From positions 426,814 through 474,473 of the forward strand of contig BJOX01000031.1 in assembly GCA_009731375.1 (NCBI GenBank): a stretch of DNA of 47,660 nucleotides. The letters run 5' to 3'. Positions 29,801-38,745 of the stretch are shown here, piece by piece (position 1 is the first letter of the stretch; each line of letters starts with the position of its first letter). The notes below the pieces were generated by a model. That model did not search any database and was not told the DNA's origin. It saw only the letters and a list, made by a program, of their open reading frames with translations. A program made the translations under genes and the position numbers. Source of the stretch: Paulinella micropora (Eukaryota; Cercozoa; Imbricatea; Euglyphida).

Positions 29801-32691
29801 AGTCCTCCGTCTTTCGGGTCTTTGTAAATGAGATCTTTGAGCGCATGAAACGCTTGCAAAGCCTCTTCGTCCCACTTCTCAAAGTCTCCAAAATCTATCA
29901 TTTTCTCCACTTTAGCCCGTGTTGCACCCCAATCGGGTATAAACTGGCTATAGTATTGCGCCATCGCAAGGAATGAGTGCAATTCAGTGCGGTTCTTCGG
30001 TATCGGTCGATTCATAATCTCCTCCCTCTTCTCTTTGGATATCGAGACTCGATTATGGGAGATCTCGTACCCTAAGTATGTCACACTCGTCTTGGCAAGT
30101 TGACACTTCTTTAGATTGCACTTCAGGCCAAAAGCTCCGATGCGCCTGAATATATCGGACAAATGATCGATATGCTCCTCCATTGTGTTAGAGTATACGA
30201 TAATGTCATCGATATAGCAAAATGCATATTCTCCCGCCTTCTGTCCCCGCCTTCTCATAAAGCCACCGTCAGACAAATCATCGTACTGACTGCTCAACAT
30301 CTTCTGCATCGCCTTCTGGAAAAGTCCTGGGGCTTGCTTGAGGCCCATCGGAAGCACTTTCCATTGGTATATTTCCATACCCACCACAAACGCCGTCAGC
30401 CATCTGGACTTTTCCTCCAGTGGTATCTGCCAGAAGCCATTCTTAAGGTCAATGACCGAATAGAATTTTGCATTCCGCAGTACTCTCCTTCCTTCTTCTA
30501 ATGTCGGGAGAGGATTTCTCTCTTCCTCCAGCACCTTGTTAACACGAGCATAGTTAACTGTCAGGCGCCATTCTCCTCCTGGCTTCGGCACTATTCTCGG
30601 TTGTGAGACTATTGGAGATGTTGATCTCTCAATAAAGTCCTCATTGAGCAGCTGTCTTGCTAGCTCCTCCGCTATCTTCGCCTCATGTATACTCAAATTC
30701 GCCCTTCGTGGTGCCGGTGACGGCTCCGCACCCGGTATTTTGTAAATAACCGCAGTGAAATCTTCAGGCTTGACACCACCTGCATGTGGAGGGTCAAAAA
30801 TTTCCTTGTTCGCCTCTAATTTGGCTTTTAAAAGCTCCTTCTCCTTCTCCGTGCCTACTCCTTCTTCCAATATTTTCCGCGCCGCCTCTTGAAAATCTTC
30901 ATCAGACATCTGCTTATGCTGCTTGAGGGGTTCTCTGTCCTCCTCCAAGCCTAAGTCCTCTTCCGAGACATCATCTAGGCCCGTCTTTTCATACGTGACC
31001 GTGTCCGGCTCATCATCTTTACCGAGCTCCACCAGCATGTCAATGAGTCTCGCGTATTGCAAAGGAGCTTTACGGGTGTAAAAACCATCAAAGCATGTGA
31101 ATGCTTGCGGTATCAATTTCAACTTGTCGAGGTCTCTGAGCTTCCGCTTGTATGCACTGCTCTGCTCACGAGTTCCCATACGACAAGCCACCACTAGCTG
31201 TTGCTTGCGAGAGGGTACCGGTATAGGATGATCAATAAGCCGGTCCCTTATTTCCTGCGCCCATATCGCCTTCTCATTATATGGCAGGATAATAGTATAC
31301 GGCTTATTATTTTCGAATAAAGTCCGTAAGCATTTCTTCACTTCAGACAGTGAACGCGGCCACGTGGGCTCGTCACCCCAGAAATCAGTAATAAAACTTT
31401 TAATAGTTTCTGGTGGAGTATCCGGGATTCGCCCCGTTCTCCTTGGTACAAACGCCTCCCTTTTTTCTTCTCCTACTTTCGCATGGAAACAGTATCCGTT
31501 AGTAATATGGACATCTGTTCCTACTCCTTCCGCGAATCTCGCCAACGACGGGCTTCTTTGTGCGACACATATAATCTCCTCCTTTCGCTTCTCGATTAAG
31601 TCATCAATAGACTTTTTGTCCCAATGGCATGTCGGAACTGTGACAGTGCACACTTGGGATTCCCAATTGTCGGTCCAGGACAGTTCATCCGGTCTTACGA
31701 CATGGGGGTGAACGTACACCTCAAGTGCCTCATGTGCGATGGCCATCTTTTTGTGATCCGTCGCTAGACTCAGCTCATAAGCCTCATAAGAGTCAGTAGC
31801 GTTGAAGGGATCAATATCGTTCTCTTCTCCTCTTTTTACTCCATATATCACTCGCCGTGCGGCGCAATCAATCACAGCCCCCATCGTAGCCAATTGGTCA
31901 TACGATAGTAATATTGACCCGTGGTAACCGGGGACGACATAGAGGTCCATACGGTATACTCGTGCGGATTTCAATTTAAAGGTCAGTGTGATGATTCCCG
32001 TGATATCCGTCCGGCTGCTCACTCCTTTGAGAGTGCCCGTTGACTTTTTCATATTTCCGTCCACCCAGTCCCGGTATCGATTAAAAAACTTCCTGCCGAC
32101 AATATTAATATTCGCCATCGTATCATTACCAACTTTTAATATTGTCTTCAATGTTTCACAATAAAGTTCCGTATAACACAGAGCATCGGGCCTGTGTATA
32201 TTGGCTGCGAGAACAAGAACTTTACGTTCCAAATTTTGGAGTCTTGTCTCTAAGTTTTTCAACTCCTCCTTCTTCTCCTCCTGCTTCACCTCATTAACAT
32301 TTTTATTATTCTGCGGTACTGGTGCGTTTACTATTTGAGCGACATTGTCTTGTGGTACTTGAGTACACACATTGTCTTTTTGCTCGCCACCCGCCGCGAC
32401 CGTAGACATTGAGTCTGTTCGTGGTTGTTTGCTTGGCCGAGGCGATACGTCTGCCATTGGCCTCCTCGCCTCCATCGCAAGTCTCGCCTTCCTATTTGCA
32501 TCAGTTATCATTGGTAACCGTGCTGTATGAACGGGTATGAGACTACCTTGGGGCTGCAGTCTCTGTGTACCCACATCTTTGTTTTCACATAGAGGAAGCG
32601 TTGGCCCAGTCTGCACAACAGCATTAGAAAGCACTGTGACTTTAGGGTTAAACTTCACAGTCTTCTCCTTCCTCTCTTCTTCCCCCTCCAG
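26878..32691 (-). CDS. pol: Gypsy Pol polyprotein (PR-like, RT, RNase H, integrase)
   Basis: Open from just after the Gag UGA to the stop at 26,878, about 1,937 codons and with no ATG start, so it is presumably made as Gag-Pol. Residue numbers run from the first GTG at 32,658. A basic spacer and coiled coil (~110-150) lead to a protease-like region (~165-265): the flap end ILLSYDQLATMGAVID is clear, but the catalytic D-S/T-G reads DTM (179-181). RT follows (~640-850), with YIDD at 815-818. RNase H (~955-1080) keeps VDTDAS, the REAL glutamate and RTDHH. Integrase has the HHCC zinc domain and a DD35E core (HIDHVGP, SDRGSDF, NGKIERVHR, ~1350-1451). A GPY/F-like module follows (HWKGPYQI, ~1595). 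The last ~290 residues match nothing known to me. It should act in cytoplasmic reverse transcription and nuclear integration. Confidence 0.93.
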   Translation of the reverse strand: MEGEEERKEKTVKFNPKVTVLSNAVVQTGPTLPLCENKDVGTQRLQPQGSLIPVHTARLPMITDANRKARLAMEARRPMADVSPRPSKQPRTDSMSTVAAGGEQKDNVCTQVPQDNVAQIVNAPVPQNNKNVNEVKQEEKKEELKNLETRLQNLERKVLVLAANIHRPDALCYTELYCETLKTILKVGNDTMANINIVGRKFFNRYRDWVDGNMKKSTGTLKGVSSRTDITGIITLTFKLKSARVYRMDLYVVPGYHGSILLSYDQLATMGAVIDCAARRVIYGVKRGEENDIDPFNATDSYEAYELSLATDHKKMAIAHEALEVYVHPHVVRPDELSWTDNWESQVCTVTVPTCHWDKKSIDDLIEKRKEEIICVAQRSPSLARFAEGVGTDVHITNGYCFHAKVGEEKREAFVPRRTGRIPDTPPETIKSFITDFWGDEPTWPRSLSEVKKCLRTLFENNKPYTIILPYNEKAIWAQEIRDRLIDHPIPVPSRKQQLVVACRMGTREQSSAYKRKLRDLDKLKLIPQAFTCFDGFYTRKAPLQYARLIDMLVELGKDDEPDTVTYEKTGLDDVSEEDLGLEEDREPLKQHKQMSDEDFQEAARKILEEGVGTEKEKELLKAKLEANKEIFDPPHAGGVKPEDFTAVIYKIPGAEPSPAPRRANLSIHEAKIAEELARQLLNEDFIERSTSPIVSQPRIVPKPGGEWRLTVNYARVNKVLEEERNPLPTLEEGRRVLRNAKFYSVIDLKNGFWQIPLEEKSRWLTAFVVGMEIYQWKVLPMGLKQAPGLFQKAMQKMLSSQYDDLSDGGFMRRRGQKAGEYAFCYIDDIIVYSNTMEEHIDHLSDIFRRIGAFGLKCNLKKCQLAKTSVTYLGYEISHNRVSISKEKREEIMNRPIPKNRTELHSFLAMAQYYSQFIPDWGATRAKVEKMIDFGDFEKWDEEALQAFHALKDLIYKDPKDGGLVLTMPDFTKQFVVDTDASKFAIGAVLQQEDEEKKLRPIMFISRKLCAAERNYCTRQREALAVVWALKRLREYLWGGPQFTVRTDHHNLLWLMNHEQTGRLARWQAFLSCFDFTMVHLPGKRNVVADSLSRLEFNSEVSALVSTVEMEDLSTDKVYEVSHIEAMEMASGVRYDRTGLRYSPQGPDHGICCELHTQEDAEWSYEVYENAKANIREEEETQEVYAEPPQERRSDLDDDPERIGVRLEDGTIHIASPTAWRQQQAQDPEFKELIQLYQNPDELRMTKAIKDQMKEMGWRDGLLWYKGLHGRYASQPDKWTLWVPESLRRFIFVAAHNCPLLAHPGRQRTHMFVARRFWWKKMKEEIDQAVDACIPCKINKTPLKANFGLIGEFPLHAGMFEFIHIDHVGPFPESKDGYKYLLTAIDRATNYVWIIPVKDVTGKTTAEALIDRIISQIGVPRKICSDRGSDFNNEVIDKLSKYYGMKWQYVTAYNPRANGKIERVHRPLKASLKMYCTKKENQRAWVEAAPSFAFAMNCLPSTALGGSKSSISPYQLVYGREPDIPTSLLHPKDTWADADELFGMRLRVKMEAEQIVRAHREAERRKTDAEGVRQAHLDQIKFQVGDIVLLYHPQVPKGVSSKLFTHWKGPYQIMEQTGPLNYKIRGRGKVQIVNVRRLIKYDPFLLEDESVEEALKRMKDDFKEVPPIHKEAGIDQDDAYRAPIAEKEESEVDSKEKTDRISAVGTQSKSPREHSGKKEKITEAQLRRARNDLINDQPRKAMRSMRSKDVHQEEEGTDTDPNAGNVEIVHERWKEGDAIATIAWVKNVFYLMRPAEQHVADDTLSDLYLMRVVAVPRQMRVTRTLKISSAAKIVQPILQFWRSMDPVEDPKARHYLPVYKDAKSLETWDDTITPRDKDYTAWTIQTLPRGVLDVPFELSLGGIPNKIWDILEQSKFDLTFVGGPPPGKEIRARRRRQ

Positions 32692-32694
32692 TCA
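32692..32694 (-). promoter_or_regulatory. Gag stop UGA, candidate readthrough site
   Basis: Gag ends ...FEVVE-UGA and Pol continues in the same frame, LEGEERKEK. The next codon is CUG, close to the UGA-CUA context known to favour readthrough. Thirty bases further on, ACTGTGA...TCACAGT (32,633-32,661) can form a stem with an inner TTTA/TAAA extension. Confidence 0.65.
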
Positions 32695-34995
32695 TTCCAC
32701 CACCTCGAAACGATTACCTTGAGTAGTGTCCGGGTAGGATGACGTATCGGTCTCCGAGGCAGTGTTGTAGGCCTGAGCTCGACCGAAATTCGGGTTGGAG
32801 CTTGCCCACGAGCCTCCTCCTCCTCTGGGTGGGGGGGCTGGAGCTCGAACAGCTCTCCCTCCATAAGGGGTATATCCCCGACCTCCTCCTCTTCCTCTCT
32901 GAGGGGTTCCCTGCCACCTCGAGGCTCCTCTCCATGTTCCTCGTCCTCGTCCTCCTCCTCCTCCTCCTCCTCCTCCTCCTGCTCCTGCTCCTCCTTCTCG
33001 TCCTCTTTGAGAGGCCTTTAAGTTCTTTTGTCTCTCCCTTTCCTCCTTCTTCTCCTTCATCCTCTTCATGTAGGTAATGATTGCCTCTCGTAACTCCTCA
33101 TCATCACACATATTGGCATACCAACCTTCGTTCACAGCGGCAATCTGAAGCATATTGAAAAGGCCCGGTTCCTTGCCTTCCGTCCTGCTCAGAAAATTTG
33201 CCCTTGCTGTTGGGTTCTGCCTATCATGATTGAAAGAGCAGTCTCTGTTCTCCATCTGTGCCTTACACTGCAAGCCCGCGAACCACCTCCAACATGCGGT
33301 CTTCAGGTCTGGCTCTCTCTGTCTCTTCCAACCGGCAACTCTGTTTGTGTACGTGGCTTGTGCGCCAACAGGTACACCGCCTGCCTGTGCCGTATGTGCC
33401 TCCGTGAGCGAGTCCATGTTTGAGCATGCACTCATCACTTCTTGAAACAGTGCTGACGGAGCAACGCTTTGAACCGTATTTTCGAACACGTGTGTCTCGA
33501 GGAAGTTCTTGGACTTCACTGAGCTAAACGTCGAGCATTGTTGTATGAGCTGAGTAAGCTTACTCGGGTTAACTGTGTGTAACGCCGAAAAGAAATAGAG
33601 GATGATCGACTTGCGGCCATAGAATAGCCCATAGGAGGAAACTACCTCCGTAAGGGTCGCCGCCAAGCCAACAGCACTCCTCAAACTCATCGCCACTGTC
33701 TCAAAGATTTCAAATCCTATGAGAGTACCAGTGCAGAGATGCTGGTATCCATGAGATTGAAAATATGAAATGAGTGTGGCCACCGCCAGTTCACACTGAG
33801 CGTCTAGGCCTGTTGCATTGTTTCTCTTAATCTCCTCCTTCTTTCTCAAAAACTTGTACTGTGTCAGATCAAATCCCTCCGAGACTAGAGATTGGTCAAA
33901 AACAGTAACAAGGGCCTCGTATTCCTGCGTTTCGTCGCAAGGAAAAGCCTTCATGCAGGCATTGATCTCTTTGAGCTTGCTCAAAAGCGAAGCATCAGAG
34001 TCTTTGTCTGAGCTCGTCTTGGCATATAGCATGAGACTTGCCACTCCTCCTTTCTTCCCCTTGAAGGCATTTATGATGTTCTGTCTGTCCTTCTTCTCCG
34101 TGTTTGTGACCACCACCGTAGTTGAGCCCGAGGGTGCAGGGGCTGGTGGGGCAGGAGCTGGTGGGGTCAAATATGTCGGAGGGTGTGTCTTTGCACCACT
34201 CACTTTTGCTTTCATTCTTTCCAGTCTCATCGTCTTCTCGAACTCCTCATTCTCTTTCGCCTTCTTCTTCTCAGATATCACCAGCTTTTGAGCATGAGTG
34301 ATAAAGGCCACCAATTCAGAAGCAGATCTGAGAAAATTATATTTCTCCACATATTGGTCAACACCTGCTTTGTTGGCGACCGGTGGTGCGTTACTAAGTG
34401 ATTTAAGGACAGAGTGATCCTTGGTAGGAATCCATCTCTTCCATGCCTCCTTGTGCAGTAACGCACCCATCAACAGTCTGATCTTGGTCAGAACTCTGTC
34501 GGTCTTCTCTAACTCATCAATCACAGGATGAGTTTCTCCTGCTGCCTTAATGCTTTTTTCCATCTCTGCCTTCCCCTCCTCCAAGGCCTTTATTTCCATT
34601 GTAAAAAAATGAAATATGCCACTCGAGTTTTTCGAACCCAGATTGGTCTTCATTTTTGTTACATCGACTGCCTCCTGACCAGTCGCGAGGAATCTGGCCG
34701 TTGCTCTTGGGTTTGTGTACTGGAGGTAACCCTCACATCGTGGGCCGTATGTACGTTCCCAAATCAGGGTTTGAGTGTACACCCCAAAGATAGCATCGAG
34801 TAATTCAAGGTGGGTGTGTGTGTCCCCAAACTTGATATGCTGTATCTTCTTTCTCTCTTCTGGATCAGAGACCAGTTTGCCGAGGAGCTGTGCTGTGTTT
34901 GATAATAGGATATAGACATCCTTTTTAGCACGACTTTTCTCTCTTCTTTGATCCTGAGGGATCCACACATAGGTATCCTTCTCTACCCCATCTTG
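32692..34995 (-). CDS. gag: Gypsy Gag, main part
   Basis: About 767 codons ending in UGA at 32,692. No ATG occurs near the start of this frame; it opens after TAA at 34,996 and is best joined to the upstream frame (34,983-35,390) through a one-base slip or sequencing loss. The N-terminal two thirds are helical and unlike any capsid I can name (SNTAQLLGKLVSDPEERKK, FLRSASELVAFITHAQKL). Two Pro/Ala- or Lys-rich linkers follow. A CCCH zinc finger near residue 570 (CWRWFAGLQC...CSFNH) takes the place of the usual CCHC knuckle. The C-terminal ~110 residues are Arg/Gly-rich (RGRGTWRGASRW, RGRGGGRGYTPYGG), an RNA-binding composition. Gag should package element RNA into particles. The combination of CCCH finger and RGG tail is unusual. 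Confidence 0.85.
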   Translation of the reverse strand, partial: QDGVEKDTYVWIPQDQRREKSRAKKDVYILLSNTAQLLGKLVSDPEERKKIQHIKFGDTHTHLELLDAIFGVYTQTLIWERTYGPRCEGYLQYTNPRATARFLATGQEAVDVTKMKTNLGSKNSSGIFHFFTMEIKALEEGKAEMEKSIKAAGETHPVIDELEKTDRVLTKIRLLMGALLHKEAWKRWIPTKDHSVLKSLSNAPPVANKAGVDQYVEKYNFLRSASELVAFITHAQKLVISEKKKAKENEEFEKTMRLERMKAKVSGAKTHPPTYLTPPAPAPPAPAPSGSTTVVVTNTEKKDRQNIINAFKGKKGGVASLMLYAKTSSDKDSDASLLSKLKEINACMKAFPCDETQEYEALVTVFDQSLVSEGFDLTQYKFLRKKEEIKRNNATGLDAQCELAVATLISYFQSHGYQHLCTGTLIGFEIFETVAMSLRSAVGLAATLTEVVSSYGLFYGRKSIILYFFSALHTVNPSKLTQLIQQCSTFSSVKSKNFLETHVFENTVQSVAPSALFQEVMSACSNMDSLTEAHTAQAGGVPVGAQATYTNRVAGWKRQREPDLKTACWRWFAGLQCKAQMENRDCSFNHDRQNPTARANFLSRTEGKEPGLFNMLQIAAVNEGWYANMCDDEELREAIITYMKRMKEKKEERERQKNLKASQRGREGGAGAGGGGGGGGGGRGRGTWRGASRWQGTPQRGRGGGRGYTPYGGRAVRAPAPPPRGGGGSWASSNPNFGRAQAYNTASETDTSSYPDTTQGNRFEVVE

Positions 34996-35390
34996 TTATC
35001 AAACTCTTCTTTAGTGAGGTCATAGTGGTCTTGCACCCACTGTTGTTCCTCCACTGTGATCTCCTCTCCGTCACTATGAATCAAGTCGATCCTTTTTCGT
35101 CCTCCTCCTCCCGTGTAGGCAGGTGGTAAGGGATTACACTATGCTCCTCCTCCTCCCGTCTCTTCTTGTTCAAATCCTCCTTCATCTTCGTCTCCTCCAT
35201 ATCTTCCTTCATCATCCCAGCCCTCTTCTACTCCTCCTCCTACTCCTTCATCTCCTCCTCCTCCTTCATTCAATCCTCCTCCTCCTCCTTCATTCAATCC
35301 TCTTCCTCCTCCTCCTCCTCCTGCTTCTTCTTCTTCTCTTCTTTGATCTGCCTCCGAGAATTCACTCACTTCGGCGGTCTCTGTCGACAT
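34983..35390 (-). CDS. gag: Gypsy Gag N-terminal segment, broken
   Basis: Begins at the ATG at 35,388-35,390 (MSTETAEVSEFSEADQ) and is acidic and Gly-rich (GGGGLNEGGGGDEGVGG). TAG at 35,139 interrupts the frame, yet the same frame then stays coding-like (RKRIDLIHSDGEEITVEEQQ, WVQDHYDLTKEEFDNKMG) until TAG at 34,983. Main Gag starts in the overlapping frame at exactly this point: a run of four G precedes the stop, and one further G would join the frames. Without repair or recoding, this copy could not make complete Gag from this ATG. Confidence 0.6.
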
Positions 35391-36156
35391 GATGTCGTAG
35401 TAGTGATCAACAGGAGGACAGTGTCAGCTCCTATGTTTGGTTTTTGTTCGTTTGTGTTCTGTTCCTCCTTCAGTCGATTGACTAGTGAAGAGAGAAACTA
35501 ATAGAGAGGGTAGGATAAGATTCCCTGTCCTCTATGAAACACTGTTTGTATGTTTGTTTTTGTTTGAGAAAAATAGTCTTTGAGACTTTCTCCGATTTCT
35601 TGTTCTCCTTACTCAGATTACTTTCTCCTCCTTCTTTTCTATATTGTATCTAGTATGAGGCACTTGGACCTACACACAGATAGTAATAGAGAAGCTAGAA
35701 AAGCTCTCCTTGAGAAGTCGACAGTCGGTCGGATAGGTTCTCAGACCTACCTTTAGAAAACGATCAGAGATTTGCAAAAATACTCTGACGTATGTGTGAG
35801 ATAATGCAGATAAATGCACAAACTAGAAGGGTAGAGTGTTGTGCTCCTGTCCCTATGCTTGTTTGTGTTTTGTGTGTGTTCCTTCACTCTTCTGTCCACC
35901 TCCTTCTTCTTGGTCTCTGTGTGAGAACAGCAAGAACGACAGAGAGTTTGTATCTGATGTCTCCTTGTGAGCACACAGATACTGATTGGGCTAGAGGGTA
36001 CGAGACACCTGCTTGAGACCAATCAAATTATTTGTTTTGTGAAAGAGTTATGAGGGAGCTGTGTTGGAGTATTTGTTTTCGTCTGACGTCCCCGTGTGAG
36101 ACAGGTCAGTGAAAATTCACTCTGTTGCCTGTGTGGCAAAGCAGAAAGAAATCACC
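35391..36156 (-). other. Gypsy leader (5' UTR)
   Basis: About 770 bp between PBS and the first Gag ATG. No ORF is supported; a long leader could hold packaging signals. Confidence 0.6.
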
Positions 36157-36174
36157 CTAGTGATGTGGACTCCA
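36157..36174 (-). promoter_or_regulatory. Candidate primer-binding site
   Basis: TGGAGTCCACATCACTAG on the minus strand, two bases inside the 5' LTR. TGG is expected opposite a tRNA 3' CCA. The same sequence, slightly changed, follows the LTR at 9,198. The primer tRNA was not identified. Confidence 0.65.
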
Positions 36175-36176
36175 AA

Positions 36177-36413
36177 TGTAATGCCCCCAACGATAGCTAG
36201 TAAAAAGTCGGTAATACAACTAGACACAGTCCTCAAGAATGAGAATGATGTCTCATTGTATTAGCTCAGTGAAGCCAAAATGGAAAACTGCAACAGACCA
36301 GGAATAAAATTGCATCAGGTCAAATCAGGACAAATAATACTGAAAAACAAGCTGGTGCACCTGTCACCAGGAAAAGGTATTTTTTACCGGCTATCCGGGT
36401 GGTGATGCCTACA
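36177..36413 (-). repeat. 5' LTR of the gypsy element
   Basis: 237 bp with TG/CA ends. It should contain the promoter on the minus strand; no clear TATA box was picked out. Confidence 0.93.
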
Positions 36414-36575
36414 ACACTGTTTCAAGGTATAGAAATCAATACATTGATGCTTTTTTCAAAATCAATTTCAAGGTTTAGAAATCACTACCTTGATGCTGTT
36501 AAAGGTAAAGAAATCAATTCCTTTGAGGATTTCAGGATATACATTGACTATTTCAGGGTATACCTTGAATAAACG
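36414..36575. repeat. Degenerate relatives of the palindromic satellite
   Basis: Contains TTTCAAGGTATAG, TTTCAAGGTTTAG, ACTACCTTGATG and GGGTATACCTTGAATAAACGGG, spaced irregularly. The gypsy element is inserted at its left edge. Confidence 0.55.
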
Positions 36576-36845
36576 GGTTCACAGTGTAGTAGTACTACTA
36601 GTAATAGTATTAGTACTATTAATATTAATATATATATAACTAGTATAAATATTTTTGTTAATCTTTAGAAGGAACAACTTAACGAAGCTGTTAGTTAATT
36701 GTTATTATTTTTAAAATACAGGAAAAATTATTTATTCATTCTGCTTTCTTGTATTTATCAAAAAAATTTGTTTTTTAGTATTGCGTATGCTTTGCTAGAA
36801 ATACATATGCATATGAATATATACTAGATATAGGAAGTTAACGAC

Positions 36846-36906
36846 AATACATTCTAGGAAGGTGTTTTTTTGATGCATGAAAAAACACCCCCCTAGAATG
36901 TGTATT
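36846..36906. repeat. Imperfect inverted repeat with ~25-bp arms
   Basis: AATACATTCTAGG..GGTGTTTTTT faces AAAAAACACC...CTAGAATGTGTATT across a 9-nt loop. It could be a fold-back element or a small-RNA hairpin. Confidence 0.7.
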
Positions 36907-37456
36907 ATTCTACCTAGTATAATTTGTTAGATTTTATCATCACTAGCACCACCCAACCCACACTTTTTTTCTACTAGTCCTATCGACTCTTTTTCTCATG
37001 TGTTTTTTTTCTGTGTTGCAAAAACATACACCACAAACAGCCAGGTTTTACTGACGCCAAGTCCACCACCATCAGGCTTTGCGACAACTATATTGATTTT
37101 TGCGCACAGGTCATGCTGGAACACGTAGAGTTTTTTTCTTCAAGACCATCTGCCCCTGAACACATAGAGCTAATGCCTACCCACTCTTAACTAATTCTAG
37201 GCGTTTGCTACGATAGATTAGATTAGATTGCATTAGATTTTCTTTTCCTTCTTTTCTTTTACTTTGTTTTCACCTTCTAGATCTTTTGTCACTTCTCACT
37301 AGGTTTCTTTATATATTTTTTCTTTCTATTTTTTTTCTACTTCTTTCCTTTTTCACTGTTTTTTTAAATTGTTGTCTTTCAGTTTCTTGGTGTGACTAGA
37401 CTCTTTATTTATTTCCTGTACAATTTGCTTCTTATTAATTATAAATTCAGTCAGAG

Positions 37457-37502
37457 ATTTAGGTTTAGATTTAGGTTTAGGTTTAGGTTTAGGTTTAGAT
37501 TT
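37457..37502 (+). repeat. TTTAGG telomere-like repeats
   Basis: About seven units of TTTAGG or TTTAGA in a row. Interstitial telomere-type repeat or a simple microsatellite. Confidence 0.6.
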
Positions 37503-37808
37503 ACGAACAATGCATCCTTCGATAATTTCGGTGAATTTTCACTGATATCATCAATGTGCAACACGTGATTTTTCACTGACATCATCAATGTGCAACACCT
37601 GATTTATGGAGCACGTGCTCCGGCCTGAAGACAGGATAAGATTAGATACGATAGAGATGGATGGACTGATGGATGGATGGATGGAGATGGATGGATGGAT
37701 GGATGGGTAGGTAGATTGGCTTGCAACTGCCTGCGACCTTAGTACTGACCTTTCACAAAACTCATGACACTCTGACGACTGTCTGTTAGGGATAAAAATC
37801 ATTCAAAA

Positions 37809-38318
37809 ATGACGCCACAGGAGAAAGCCCTCTCGACTGTGCAAATAGCAAAAGATTCAAGCGCAAAGCGTTCAACGCCTCCACGGAAAAGCTCGCCCTT
37901 CCGTGGCCTCTTTGGTTTCTTTAGTGCATCCCAAACGCCACGAAGATCGAAGCCTTTCCCCAGCAAGGAAGATTCCGAAGTGGACAATAAGGATTTGTCA
38001 AAAGTACGCCCTCCCAAGCGTGCGTCGAAAGACTCAACATCCTCAACATCACCTGTAGCCAGCGCTACTGCTTCTCCCGCCTCAGTCGTCTCCTCTTCCT
38101 CCTCTCCAAATTCACGTTTCGGACTCCTCCGAGCGGCACCGAAGCCGCCTGCACGACGCTCACCATCTGCGTCCCCGAGCGCTGGAGATAATGTGCGGTC
38201 TGTGCATTTGAGCCCCTCAGATAATGTGCGGTCAGCGCATTTGAGTCCCTCTCGAGCTCCCCGACCGTCGAGGTTCCAACTTCCACGACTGGTAACGTGT
38301 AATATGAAACTGCCATGA
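37809..38318 (+). CDS. Ser/Pro/Lys-rich hypothetical protein
   Basis: A 169-residue frame from the ATG at 37,809 (MTPQEKALSTVQIAKDSSAK) to TGA at 38,316. It is basic and disordered, with phospho-site-like RSTPPRKSSP and SPSASPSAGD, and a short internal duplication (DNVRSVHLSPS / DNVRSAHLSPS). GC content is above that of the surroundings and third-position use looks coding-like. It might be the first exon of a longer gene, but only microsatellite follows. No family recognised. Moderate confidence that it is expressed coding sequence. Confidence 0.5.
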   Translation: MTPQEKALSTVQIAKDSSAKRSTPPRKSSPFRGLFGFFSASQTPRRSKPFPSKEDSEVDNKDLSKVRPPKRASKDSTSSTSPVASATASPASVVSSSSSPNSRFGLLRAAPKPPARRSPSASPSAGDNVRSVHLSPSDNVRSAHLSPSRAPRPSRFQLPRLVTCNMKLP

Positions 38319-38714
38319 AGTATGCGTGCATGTTATGTTGTTCTGTATGCATGTTATGTTGTTCTGTATGTATTTATTTTATGTATGTCATGTATGTCAT
38401 AATCATATATTACATACATACATGCACGCATACGTACATACATACATACATGCGCATACATACATACATACATACATACACATACATACATACATACATA
38501 CGTACATACATACATACATACATACATAATGTACATATGTCATACATATATATGTCATACATACATACATACATAACATACATACATACATACATACATA
38601 TACATACACACATACATACATACATACATACATACATAATGTACATACACACACATACACACATACATACATACATACATACATAACATACATACATAAC
38701 ATACATACATAACA

Positions 38715-38745
<31 letters not shown>

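Larger units (their letters stand above)
36576..37808. other. AT-rich region, no gene
   Basis: TA-rich sequence with a hairpin (36,846-36,906), T/C tracts, a telomere-like patch (37,457-37,502) and a GATG array (37,657-37,712). No supported ORF. Confidence 0.5.
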
